A DNA stretch of 64,000 nucleotides from Amoebophrya sp. A120 (taxonomy: Eukaryota > Sar > Dinophyceae > Syndiniales > Amoebophryaceae), in the NCBI GenBank assembly GCA_905178155.1, contig CAJINV010000004.1:6445923-6509922 (forward strand), given 5' to 3'. The number at the start of each line of letters is the position of its first letter. Within the stretch, counting starts at the first letter, position 1. This document shows positions 21,401-44,452 of the stretch, one piece after another. Both the position numbers and the translations under genes were made by a program. The notes beneath the pieces are model-generated. The model was given only the letters and a program-made list of their open reading frames with translations. It was not told the origin of the DNA and did no database searches.

Positions 21401-21583
21401 CTGCGTAATGAAAACGAGGGTGAGCAAGGAACAAGTCGCTCCTCAGGTACGAACTCCAGTCGCGTTGATGTCTTTGAGCGGTTGCTGGCGCAGGTGGGGA
21501 AAAACGCGGATTTTTTTGACGAGGTGTTCCGCTCGGTAAACTGGGTGCTGGTTTCGAAAAAGAAGGAGGAGGAGGGAAAGTGA
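18408..21583 (+). CDS. Serine/arginine-rich (RS-domain) protein
   Basis: Two exons, 18408-18928 and 19198-21583, give 968 residues in one frame. The N-terminal third is acidic, with a short conserved-looking NYNMTVLGKKNPSWDENGF segment just before the intron. The middle carries two RS-type low-complexity domains (for example SRASDRTSRSRSS and RRRSRSRDRYRF) together with Arg/Asn/Lys-rich tracts (NNRNNRRKKGKKNNNRNN). The last 150 residues are helical and more ordered (AEEWLRKNVPKQFCEQLC). RS domains mark splicing factors and nuclear-speckle proteins, so a role in pre-mRNA processing is likely. No RRM is visible, which makes it an SR-related rather than a classical SR protein. The long minus-strand open frames across the RS repeats are shadows. 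Confidence 0.75.
18929..19192. mobile_element. Introner family A
   Basis: Begins TATGGATTG and ends CATTTCATA, with TIR GTCTGGGTCTGGAA and inverse. Target duplication GTTTC is perfect. Removal gives SVVSVDEQ. Confidence 0.9.
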
Positions 21584-22581
21584 GGGAGGTCGGCAACAGT
21601 ACATTTTTTTTGCGTGATCTTGACAAAGTGTTTTTTGCCAATGCATCGACCCCGTTTCTTGCAACGGGTTTTGATTTGAAGGTGGATCCTACCCATACGG
21701 CACGAATGTTTAGTACACCAGTATTCCATGTAAATTTATTAGCAGCATTGTTGCGGCCAACATCAACATGACATACGGTCTGCCTTTGGGCTTCTCCATA
21801 GCTGCATCCTTCATGTGTCTTTTTAAAACTGATTGGTTTCATCTGTTTCGCTTTTCCATAGATTTCCACAACATAGAACGCACCTGTTTTCGTACGACTG
21901 CCATGCGGTCAATTTGTCTCATTTCACAAATGTCAGAAATTATTTGTCCTGAATTTTTTGGAAGAAAAAAACCTTACGAGATGATAAGCGACGCTGCAGA
22001 AGGAAAGCTTGTAATTTGAAGTAGAAACCGTGTTCCGCAGTACTGCAACAGAGTCAGAGATTTCAGCAGCGATTTCGTACGAATTTGTAAAGTAGGCTCC
22101 AAGAGAAAGAAAAACAGCCCTGCTTCGGTCCTAACGTGCGTGCAAGTTGTCCACGATGAATCGGTGCGTGAGATACTTACGTTACTATGGTGCCGTGCGT
22201 GCTGCCATCCTCGTACGAAGGCCAACGGCTAATCTATCGGTCTGCACCGTGCAACTTGAATAGCTTCTTTCGGCCGATTTCGTTCACAATACTCAACCGT
22301 CGTACAGCACACACAACGTATGGAAAGCCACAAGGTCGGTATAGAAATACCGCAGTGTCTTTGCTCTGCGAGCATATCGAATGAAAAAAACTTGGTAAAA
22401 CTGTCCCCTCCAGTGCTACGTAGCTTCCCAAGTCTGTGTTGTTTGCCTTCGGGAGTACAACCTGCAGGCTGTAGTTCTTTCTAAGCGTTAGTTTATGAAC
22501 CCAATAATTTCTGTATAAGCAGTACCCGAATAAAGCCATTCTGTAAGAAGATTGGGACAACACGCGGGATAAAGAACGAAA
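21584..22581. other. Intergenic, nothing recognised
   Basis: AT-leaning spacer. Short frames have no coding character and no introner is visible. Confidence 0.5.
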
Positions 22582-25500
22582 ATGGCCCCTGCCAGATCGA
22601 ATAAATCTACAAGGAAGTCTCCTACCACGCTGGCGGTCTCAACATCTCCTTCACCAGCATCACACCAGCGAGAAGCAACGAAGGCAAATATTAAAATGTC
22701 GTCCTCTACTTTCACCGCCCGCGCGGCCCGCGCCACCCGAACCGTCGCGAGGACCTGCTGCCCGAAACTTTGGAATACTTTCCTCACGATGCAGAGGTAC
22801 GCGATGCGAGGCGGCAGACAGGAGGTGCTGGCCAATATCCCGGAAGAGGCGAAGAAAACTTCCGTGCAGTGGAGAAAAAACAGGAGACATCAAGTGGCAA
22901 AAACTACAAGTTCCGCCGCGAAAACAAAATCGCTCCTCGCTCTCGGCACCCAAATTCTCTCCGCCTACCTGGTATTCAGCGGCGCGCAGGTCTTCAGCGC
23001 TGAGTTCGGAAACACGGGCGAGCTCGTGACGGTATAGATACAGAGGGTTTTGCCATCTTGTGATAATCATCTTTTCATCTCTGCGACGATGATCATGATT
23101 TCGTTTTGGCCACACGTAGTTCGCTTTCATCGCATTTTGCTGAGGCTCTTTGACGTTTTGTTTCCCTTGCCAGAATTCACTATAGACGCTGCAAGAATGA
23201 ATAAACCATCCATATCCAAACCTCTACCACAGGTTCTCGAGGACAAGCCAAAATTTTCTTTCGTTTCCCTCGCGGTCTCGGCGATGTTGCTTGGGAGTTT
23301 CGCTTTTATGATGGCCATGTTTTACCTCGTGAACCACCCGGATGAGGATATGAAGCGGTACTCCTGGCAAGTCATCTCCGCAACCATTTCAATTTTCATC
23401 GCGGTGCTCACGTTCCAGGTATAGAGCCGTGTTTCATTATTTTATTTGCATTTTTACAACTACATCATGCTAGAACGCGTTTGTATTGCTGATTATCGCA
23501 TGACAACAAATGAAATTTTATTCAATTTTCAAGTGGATGATCGAAAAGTCCTGTAGCAAAAATACAAATCCTGCAAAAAAATAAAAACCTCTCTTATTTC
23601 TCCTACGTATCACAGGGCATAGACAACACACTGGTGAACGCGATCATCACGGAGCAGGGCGGCATCCGGCACTTACTCCTCGATTTCACGCAGCAGTTTT
23701 GTTGGTTCTGGATCCTCCAGTTCGCCCTCGGCAAGGCCACCGGCGCGCTCGGCGGGGGCGGGGACGAGGACGAGGAGGACGAGACCAAGGGGGAAAACCC
23801 GGACGAAGTGTGGCTCACCGAGGAGGAGAAGGAAGAAATCGAACTGCTGGTCATGTTTTGGGGCACGTTGATCGCGCACATCAACGGGTTCGCGGCGATT
23901 AACTCCTTTTCCGACTTGCAGCAGTTATCTTTTTATGCATTGCAAAAGCATCGTACTAGTACGAATTGCATTACAAGCTGTTGCAGAATGAAAAATGCAT
24001 TTTGTAATGCGGATCTAGCTATAGAAACTAGACTTGTCATGCTGTGCTGCAATTAGGTTGTACGAGTGCGATACTTTTGCAGTCAATACCTTTTTCGCCC
24101 AGTCCCCCTTCCACGCCATTCTCACCGTCCCGATCGCGTTCTGCGTCATTGTCGGGTTGTTCCACCTACTCGATTCGTATCGGGAGCGGCTGGCGCTGCT
24201 CGATGGCCACAAGGATGACCGCGAATACATGTGGGACGCGGAGGCCGAGGAGTGCGAGAATGACGTGGCTGGTAGAAAAATTTTTTCGTTATTTGCATTG
24301 GTTCTATAGTCTCTCATAGTACCTCTTTACAGTCATCTTCACAGGGGCTATTTAACTTGTTTTTGATGCACTCGCGGCCATTGCGGAAACAAAGTCAAGG
24401 ATCACGAACAACAATCTATAAGGATTGCCCAAAAGCTGCTAGTAAACGATGACCACCATAATCCCACAATGAATATTAAACAGGTCTCTGCCTTTCCTTC
24501 TTAACTGCCCAAGCCGTGACTTTCTCCACCGTCGGCATCATCCCGGATAGCGAGGGTGAACTCGAGCACCTCGGCGACATCACGGGGGAAATGTACATTG
24601 TGCAGTTCATTTGGTGCCTGGTGTTCATGGCCATTTCCGTGCTGGTCACCCGGCTCTGCTCCTACCTGCAGCCGGAGGAGGAGTCGTTCCAGGAGCGGAT
24701 TTATGCACTGCAAAATTATCGTACTCGTAGTAATCGCAACTATGCATTACAAATCTACTTGTTAAGGTAAAGCCGCATGACAAATTTGATTTGTCATGCT
24801 GAGCCAATTTGTATTGCGATTTCTACTAGTACGATGCTTTTGCCGTGCATAGGAGTCTCGGTGTGATGAACAACTGGAGCTGCATGTCCTTTTCCTGGAC
24901 GACGTATCCTCAGCAAAAAAGTCCCCACCCCAGAGTTGTCATGCAAATGTGGAATTGACGGGAACATTTGTAATGCGCATCTCCATGAGAGGCATTTCTA
25001 GTCGTGTTTTGGCATTTGTAATGCTTGAAACAGGATGAGAAAATGGCTTTCTCATGCGGCTTTCCTTGCTAGCCAGCACTACATCGCAGCTAGAAACTTG
25101 TCATGCAGAACTCCCAAAACTTGGAAATTTGTGTTGCCGATTTCTCATCTTGACTATTGGGTGTGGATGTTTTTACACAGCATACGACGCTGATGTTGTT
25201 CCGGTGGTGCATGTTCTACATCGGATTGGGGGAAGACCCGGTGTTCTTCAAGGTCGGGGTGGCCCTCTGCGCGTCCTGTGTCGCGTTTCTCCTGATCACG
25301 GCCCTGGACAATTTGTCCGATGGGGATTTCACTTCTGACCAGGTGGACAAAGCGTTGCGGCAGATGATCCTGGCTCTTGCAATCCTCGTCGGGTTCGGGT
25401 GGGAACAGTCGTTTGACGTGGGTGTGGAGGCGTTGTCCGACAAAATCGCGATTTTCGGGAGCCACGGCTTGGCCAAGTTCCTAATGACGGTGTTCCTGCT

Positions 25501-26343
25501 CGTCATCGTCGCGCCGGCGTGGAAAATATGGATTGCAAATATGTCTGGGTCTGGGAGGTAATGGATGCGAGATTTTTCATGCTAGTCTGGCATGACTCTG
25601 GGATCTGTATTGCGTGGCAGCTTAGGGCTCCTCTTGCCTGTCATACAAACACGCAGTTTCTCATGCGGAATTATACGCAACACAGAACCATGAAAAAACT
25701 TGTCATGCTTGGCGGCGCATTACAGTGTGGTTATTATTCGGTGACCTGCATCACAACCTTCCAGACCCAGACACATTTGCATTTGATACAAAATTTACAT
25801 CATTCCGACCTACTTCCGCTTACAGGAGGAGCACGACGACGCCAGGGAAGAAGCGCAGAAAGTTTACGACGAAATCACGGGGTATTTATGTTTTATTGTA
25901 ATCATGCATTACAAATCTTTCTCTAAAGGTAAATCAGCATTACAAATTTTATTTCTCATGCCGAGAAAATTTGTAATGCATTTATACGAGTGCGATACTT
26001 TTGCGTAGGTATAGAAAGTATGGGCAGGAACTTTCTGGTTGTACTATGTAGAAGTAGAGCCGCGGGTTTGGTTCTTGCGTACGCAATCCACAATTTTAAA
26101 ACTATCAGGCACGATGACGACTACCACCGGTTTGAAGGCATCCCCACCAGTTTCCATGATGAGTATGGCAAGCTGAAGGACGAGCTCGAGCGCAAGCGAC
26201 AGGAGGCTGAGCGGCTGGCGCTGGAGGAATTGCACGAGAAGTACGACATCAAAAACATCATTCAAGCGGCCGAAACCGAGAAGCGGGAGCGACAACAGCA
26301 AGCGCAAGCGGCGGCAGAAAAGAGCGGCTTGAAAAAGAAGTAG
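22582..26343 (+). CDS. Polytopic membrane protein of unknown function
   Basis: Exons 23173-23418, 23616-23933, 24094-24271, 24514-24702, 24857-24904, 25190-25526, 25804-25881 and 26109-26343 join in frame. From the Met at 23197 they give 534 residues. An upstream open exon (22582-23031) with a hydrophobic ILSAYLVFSGAQVF segment probably supplies the N-terminus, but its junction keeps frame only with GT-CA or TA-AG ends, so the true start is uncertain. About eight membrane spans are visible, e.g. VSAMLLGSFAFMMAMFYLV, FWGTLIAHINGFAA, FIWCLVFMAISVLV, VALCASCVAFLLI and FLMTVFLLVIVA. An acidic loop (GGGDEDEEDETKGE) lies between spans, and a charged coiled-coil tail (DELERKRQEAERLALEEL) ends the protein. 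I do not recognise the family. A channel or transporter is possible, but no signature motif is visible. Confidence 0.75.
23419..23615 (+). other. Conventional GT-AG intron
   Basis: Begins GTATAG, ends TATCACAG, and joins LTFQ to GIDNTLV. No TIR. Confidence 0.85.
23934..24093. mobile_element. Introner family D
   Basis: TIR TATGCATTGCAAAAGCATCG with a diverged right end. The flanking repeat is blurred by a T-run. Removal joins DLQQLSF to FAQSPF. Confidence 0.8.
24272..24513 (+). other. Conventional GT-AG intron
   Basis: Begins GTAGAAA and ends CCCAAG, joining ENDVA to AVTFSTV. No TIR. Confidence 0.8.
24703..24851. mobile_element. Introner family D
   Basis: Begins TATGCACTGC and ends GTGCATA. 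Target duplication GGATT/GGAGT has one mismatch. Removal joins QERI to LGVMNNW. Confidence 0.85.
24905..25184. mobile_element. Introner family E
   Basis: TIR AAGTCCCCACCCCAGAG with inverse near 25160; perfect target duplication CGACG. The 48-bp exon between this element and the previous D element encodes only 16 residues. Confidence 0.9.
25527..25798. mobile_element. Introner family A
   Basis: Begins TATGGATTGC and ends TTTGATA. Target duplication GAAAA/CAAAA has one mismatch. Removal gives PAWKIYIIPTYF. Confidence 0.85.
25882..26108 (+). other. GT-AG intron containing a decayed D-type introner
   Basis: GT-AG ends join DEITG to HDDDYHRF in frame. Inside, 25884-26018 carries degraded family-D features: an ATCATGCATTACAAATCTTT stretch, CATGCCGAGAAAATTTG, and the inverted GTGCGATACTTTTGC. 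A clear 5-bp duplication is lacking. Confidence 0.7.
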
Positions 26344-27804
26344 TCACTTCTTTTTCTATACCGCTTGAAGAGATTTATTGCGATCATCAATTATTTTATC
26401 GGGTTCTTATTTTCAGAAATAAAAGTTTGCTCAAGTTGTGGGGTGCAAATGCATAATATGCAATTTTTATCCGGCGGTAGAAGAGGGGAAGAAGTGGTGG
26501 CACTACAGAGATTCGGACGCAAAGATGAACACCGCCTTGTGCTTGTGTCTTTTTTTTGATGCAAAAACTTGTACAGTCGTAAGCAGGCCGTGCTGATTTG
26601 TCGTGTCACTACCCAAAAAAAAGCGAGAAATGTACGGCCTCTCTTGTATAAATGCCCTCAAAACCAAACTTCTTTAACCATTTATCTTCGTTTCAGCCTT
26701 TCAATTTGTCACTAGTATGAATGTGTTTCAAGGACGTTCGTTTCGAAAATAGCAGGTAGACTTTTTCAAACCATTTAGGACCAGCAGAAGTAAAAGTGGG
26801 CAGAACAGCGATGCGGGCTGCGGGCTTCCGAGCCACTTCAATGTTCTTGTAAGTAAGCCCCTTCGAAGAAGTTCAGCGACGGCAGATTGTTACTTCTTCA
26901 TCCAGTTGCGCGTTCAAAATCAAATTCTTTCAAACAGGAAGCAAAATGTAGAAAGAAATGCAGCTTTGTATATTTTCTTTTTGATTAGAATGTAACATAC
27001 GACAAGATAGAATAGCAACTGTAAAAACTACAAGTTCAGAATATGAAATTGGTCAAAAGAATCGACGAGCCTGTATCGAAAACTTGAAGAAGTCGAAGAG
27101 CAAAAATCAAAAAAAATGCGCTATGGATTACAATAACTACGTTGTATGCCATTTACTACAAGTTGAACGGTGTTCCGGAACGAACTTCCTGTGCGCGATG
27201 AAATAAGAAACACCGTAGCACACGCTTGATATTTTGTGTGATCAGACGTGCCACTTATTTTATGCGAAGGAAAAACCAATGATTTTTACCGAGGGTCACA
27301 CGATACCAAGGAAGAAGATTTTGTAAGTATACTATCCTGATGCGAGAAAGTTGAGTTTCATGACACGTTCGAAAAATGTAGATTTCCTTTCAGTTCCCCA
27401 AAATATTTTTCGCTGGAAAGCTTTTTCCTTCCCTTTTTGCTAGTCATTTGCAGATCTTTTCCATGGGTAATTATACCAGCCCGCCCCATTTTCACCCCGT
27501 AATAAAGCTGGATTTGGACAACTTTCAAAAGAACGTTTGGACGATCACTCTCGGCAAAACAGGCGACAAGTTTAATGTTGAAGATCCTCTGTAGCTGAAG
27601 CTTTTTTGGTACTACAAGTAAATGAAAGACCACATGAAGTAGGCCTCAAGCTGATTCTTGTTTCCACCCTAGGACTACGTACTAGCGACACACATTGTAT
27701 TCATGGTACTATTAAACACAATACCAATGTGCTGAAAAAGACTAGACAACCAGAAATTTTAATCGACTGAAGTTTATTTTCCACCACGACCCCTCATAGA
27801 AGCC
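26344..27804. other. Intergenic region upstream of PRP22
   Basis: AT-rich spacer of about 1.4 kb. A 91-codon minus-strand frame at 27358-27633 has no recognisable domain. No promoter motif can be asserted. Confidence 0.5.
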
Positions 27805-40428
<12,624 letters not shown>

Positions 40429-41131
40429 AAGAGAGGGGGAAGAGAACGATGCCTGCTATGTATTTCTGGTGGTTGGACTTGGCTCTTTCTTCTGGCTCTG
40501 CGGAAGAAGGTCCTGGTCATCAGTTGTACTTAGGAATTTCCTCTCGCAGCAGTACCGAAAAGCGAAGATCATGTGCGGAGCAGCAGTTTTGGATCTTCAC
40601 TTATTTATTTTCGTGAAGAAATTATACTTCGTATCTTATCCTCAGACTTCATTTATCGGCGACACTCAAGAACAAGCAAAAACTATATTTCATTTGTGTT
40701 TCGAGGATTGACATTGCCATTGATGAGCCACATCAGCGATTTGTCGCTTTATTTCACCATCCCCGAGTCTGTACGACATGGTCGTGGAAACAAAATATTT
40801 AAGATGAAAAGCAAAGAATCCGTCTGTGCTCTACTCACGGGGTACAGGGTATGCAGCCGCGGGTGTGTTTTCTATCTCTGTCCACGGGTTACGAGGTCGT
40901 GTGAGATGAGCACAAGAAGAAGTGGAAAAGTAGCACAGCACGAGCGGATTTTTCACAACTCGTAGGCGAACGAAAAATTCAAATTTCAGAGCGGAGTGTC
41001 AGGTGGAGATTTGCTGTATGTCAGTGTAGTTGCTTTCAACTCGTAACATAATAATTCTGTCGTCCTCGCTTGAAGTTGTTTTCAAAATTCGCCTTGTTCA
41101 AATTCATCCAAAGAACCTGACTTGAAAAACC
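40429..41131. other. Intergenic, nothing recognised
   Basis: Spacer between PRP22 and the next gene. No introner, repeat or RNA gene visible. Confidence 0.5.
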
Positions 41132-43724
41132 ATGGCAGCGCTTATTTTCCAGCACTCTCGTCGGCAACTACACGCTTGTAGGGTGCCATGTGCGGGGGCC
41201 GCGGGGGTTTCGAGCAGACCATTTCTCACCCTTCCGGCTGCGTCAGCTTTACCACACCGAACGCAGGCTCGCCACATCGTTGCGTCGGCGTGGGCGCGAC
41301 AGCATGAAATGCAAATATGTCTGGGTCTGGATGAAACTTGTGATGCAAAGCTACGAATTGTGGGCGCACTACAATACACAGCCCAGCATGACAAGTTTTT
41401 GCGCTGGTGTGTCTTTCGTTTTTCGCATGACAAACTGCGTTTTTGCATGACAGGCAAGAGGCCCTTTTCCTGCTCATGCATCACAGATATAAGACTCATG
41501 CCAGACAAGCATGACAGATTTGCATGCTTCCAGACCCAATCATATTTGCATTTGATAGACAGCACGCAGAAACCATGCAGGTCGAGAGGACAGCAGGGAG
41601 GACCTTGGTGAGAAATAAGAGCTTAGGAGTTTTTATTCATGATCCGTGCAGACCACGAGCTTCTTCTACCAACCCAATTCTAGGCGCGACAGGAAGTTGT
41701 AGTCCAGTGTTCATCCGTCCTTTCTCCACCACAACTCCACCGGCGCCTTCCACACCCACCTCTAGCGATATTTCCGTCCCGCCCCATGTTATCCTCACCA
41801 AGTACCCCACCATCGAGGAGGCGGAGCAACTGCCCCGCGACTGGCACGAGCTGGATAACCGATCGCTGTGGCACCACTGCGGTCCGGGCGGGATCCACGA
41901 CGCCAACGAGGAGCGGCTGATCCGGGAAATCATGAAGGTGCAGAAGGTAGAGTACCAGCACGCGGTGTACAGTATGCATTGCATACAAAAGCATCTTCGC
42001 ACTAGCGCACAGTGCATGACAAGTTTATTTTCCAACCTGAAGTAGGAAGTTTACACTTGCAATGCTGATGAGGGTACAAAGAACAGTCTGTCATGCATGT
42101 ACTGCAACGATGCAAATGCTTTTGCTTTTGCGCAGGATATAGAAATTGATGGAGATCCAGGAGCACATCATCGGTGGGAACACCATTTTCCGTATCAAAA
42201 GGAAAAATTCCCCCACCCCATATCGAAATGGAAATCTGTGATGCGGGATTTGTGTACACAAATCGGCTTTGTATTGCAGGAAGGCATCGCGGCCAGATCC
42301 CCAGGCTATGCAGGGGCGTATCGGTCTAGTTGTGTAGCATGGCAAACGGCTCCGCTTTAGGCCCAACAGCATGACAAATCGCCTCCATAATGGGGGCGAA
42401 GCTTTTGCCCTTGTCTTCTTGCAAGACAGACGTGATTTGTGACCTCAAATCAGCAACGCAAATTTTCGGAAACATGCCTTTTCGATATGGGGAGGGGGGA
42501 TTTTTCCTCACAATATTCCGGCACATTGGGTTAATGCCCTACAAGGTGGGCATGGCGACCGCGGGGATTTTGGGGATCAGTACCGTGCCGCTGATTTTCC
42601 ACAAAAACACTGTACTTTGGTTCAACGACTTGTTTGTGACCGCCGATCTTCCGGAGCAGAAAGATCTGGAGACGTGGCTGGAAGTCGGCGGGTTCGCCTG
42701 GAACTGGATGGAGCCGCTGATTGGTTATCCTGTGCAAACGTATCGTACTAGTATAAATCGCATGACAAATTTCGCCAGCATGAAAAATGAAATTTGTGAC
42801 GCAGATTTGCCTTACGAAAAAGATTTCTAATGCTAATGCATGACTGCAAGTCGTGCAATTACTACGAGTGCGATACTTTTGCAATGCATATTGGTGAAGA
42901 TTTGCTTCTCATTGGTCACACTGCTCGTCATTCAAAGCTACAGTTGTGATTTGTACAACCGATTAGATGCAGTTTCAGAACTCAACCAGGGATGATGTAG
43001 TTCTTACCGGTTTTATTTGCCGTACAAAACTAACAATGATAAATGTAAATCCCATACCAAAGGTCAACTGAGCTTCATGTTCCTCGTGGCGCAGTACATG
43101 CGAAGTCAGTTGTTGAACCTGGGTTTAAAGCCGTACACGGGGATATGGAAGCGTCAGGATGGAAATCGTCAAAGTTGAAATAACTTGTAATGCATAAAAT
43201 CGATACCAGTTGAAAGCCCAATTTCTAAGCGGTGCGTGACAAATTTTCAGAGCACCGGAATCCAATTTGCCATGCTGTTTGGGCACAGGCGACTGCTTTT
43301 GTCATGCTACTTTAGCAGCTCTATTTCAAACCCTAAACAGGCTGACAGTCGGCCTCACTTGCCAGCCCGGCAAGACAGGCATTTCATGCCTTGCATTTTA
43401 TGCATGACAAATCATTTCAACTTTGTCGATTTTAAACCTGACGCGTCCATAGGGGATGCTGATCAAATACCGGTGCGACCGGGCCGTGGAACATTACCCG
43501 GAGTATCCTGTGCAAAAGTATCGTACTCGAACTAATTGCAAATATGTATAACAAATATCCCTTTTTAGGTGAATCAGCATTACAAAATCCATTTTTCCTT
43601 TTGAGAAAATTTGTGATGCAATTCATACTAATACGATACTTTCGCAATGCATACGGAGTTTTCCGCGACAATTTTGACCGATTACGCAACCACGATCTCA
43701 TGGGAAGGACGACGGAGGAATTAA
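41132..43724 (+). CDS. Mitochondrial-type membrane protein, paralog M1
   Basis: Eight exons (41132-41303, 41564-41972, 42145-42192, 42521-42723, 43063-43143, 43457-43503, 43659-43724 plus one junction inside 41973-42144) sum to 1026 nt, i.e. 341 residues. The N-terminus is rich in Arg, Ala and Ser and lacks acids (FQHSRRQLHACR), as in a mitochondrial presequence. From about residue 115 it carries a conserved core shared with 48992-50986: EEAEQLPRDWHELDN, GIHDANEERLIREIM, IQEHIIGG, a hydrophobic GILGISTVPLIF segment, WFND-FVTAD, LETWLEVGGFAWNWMEPLIG and a LNLGLKPYTG motif. I believe similar proteins occur in other protists, but I cannot name the family. A subunit of an inner-membrane complex is possible. 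Six introners interrupt it. Confidence 0.8.
41304..41557. mobile_element. Introner family A
   Basis: Left end ATGAAATGC lacks the usual TATC; right end TTTGATA. Direct repeat GACAGC (6 bp). It interrupts the presequence region. Confidence 0.88.
41973..42139. mobile_element. Introner family D
   Basis: Begins TATGCATTGC and ends CGCAGGATA. Flanking repeat is degenerate (TACAG/TAGAA). Removal gives AVYRLMEIQEH. Absent from paralog M2 (AVRRLLEMQEH uninterrupted). Confidence 0.8.
42193..42515. mobile_element. Introner family B, shared with paralog M2
   Basis: Begins TATCAAAAGG and ends TCACAATA; target duplication TTCCG. It is far more similar to the M2 copy at 49758-50078 than to other B elements, so it probably predates the gene duplication. 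Confidence 0.9.
42724..43062 (+). other. GT-AG intron with a D introner at its donor
   Basis: Splicing GT at 42724 to AG at 43062 joins PLIG to QLSF. The intron is shared in position with M2 (50575-50723). An introner occupies 42726-42890. Confidence 0.8.
42726..42890. mobile_element. Introner family D inserted into a splice donor
   Basis: Begins TATCCTGTGC and ends GCAATGCATA. Target duplication TTGGT contains the original G|GT donor, which is now present on both sides. Confidence 0.88.
43144..43451. mobile_element. Introner family G
   Basis: TIR TATGGAAGCGTCAGGATGGA with inverse CCTGACGCGTCCATA; target duplication GGGGA. M2 has the uninterrupted site. Confidence 0.92.
43504..43653. mobile_element. 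Introner family D
   Basis: Begins TATCCTGTGCAAAAGTATCG and ends GCAATGCATA; target duplication CGGAG. M2 is uninterrupted here. Confidence 0.92.
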
Positions 43725-44452
43725 GCGAAGGATGGGCGGGTTTTGAATTCGATTTCGATGTAAGATTGGTAATACTTACCCCGGCGATTTTTAGAAATAA
43801 GTACCACCTGTATGATGATGTAGAAGAGTTCAGGATGGAAAATTCGTTTTCTAGATGAACACGAAAATGTTGTACCACGAGAAATAAACCAGGACTAGTT
43901 GCATTCGAACTTGTGTGTGTAAAAATGCAAACGCTCGCTATGAATTACTTATGTGATGAAGCAGGGCGAAGACGTAGACGCCTCTCCACTACCTCCTTTT
44001 TGCGCAATAAGAGAGTGCTGTGCTGTTTTTTTCGTGTCACGAAAAATTTTTGCAGGGCAAATGCAAGCAAAAACGTCTTAGGGAGAACCAGTATTATCGT
44101 CGGGACAGCCAAAATGATCGTAGGGAGAACCGGAATTAGTTTCGTTTGCGTCGTAGGGAGGAAAAAAAAGTGTCGTCTGCTGAGCGTACAGATCAAAAGT
44201 TTCTCGTTCGTGATCCGGTACTAGTGGGTGAGTTGGCCGCTTTTCGTTGCAATCGCTTCGTCTTCGCTGCCTCTGGTTGATAGAATTTCATCGGGATATC
44301 TCGTTGTGAAGCTGTGATAAAATAGGTGCAACCACTTCATTGCGTACACAATTCGTTTTTTTGCGAAAGGCAGTATCAAAATAGTACAAAGTCTTCGAGT
44401 TGAGTATATTTATCCACTGCAAGAAACTTGCGAAAAACAGTACCAGCAAATC
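43725..44452. other. Intergenic, nothing recognised
   Basis: Contains imperfect direct repeats around 44080-44160 (GTAGGGAGAACCG-type). No supported gene. Confidence 0.5.

Noticed and set aside
27358-27633. 91-codon minus-strand frame
   Set aside because: No domain, AT-rich context and no conserved features; left as spacer.
43913-44224. 103-codon plus-strand frame
   Set aside because: Low-complexity basic/aromatic translation of a repeat-containing spacer, no support as a gene.
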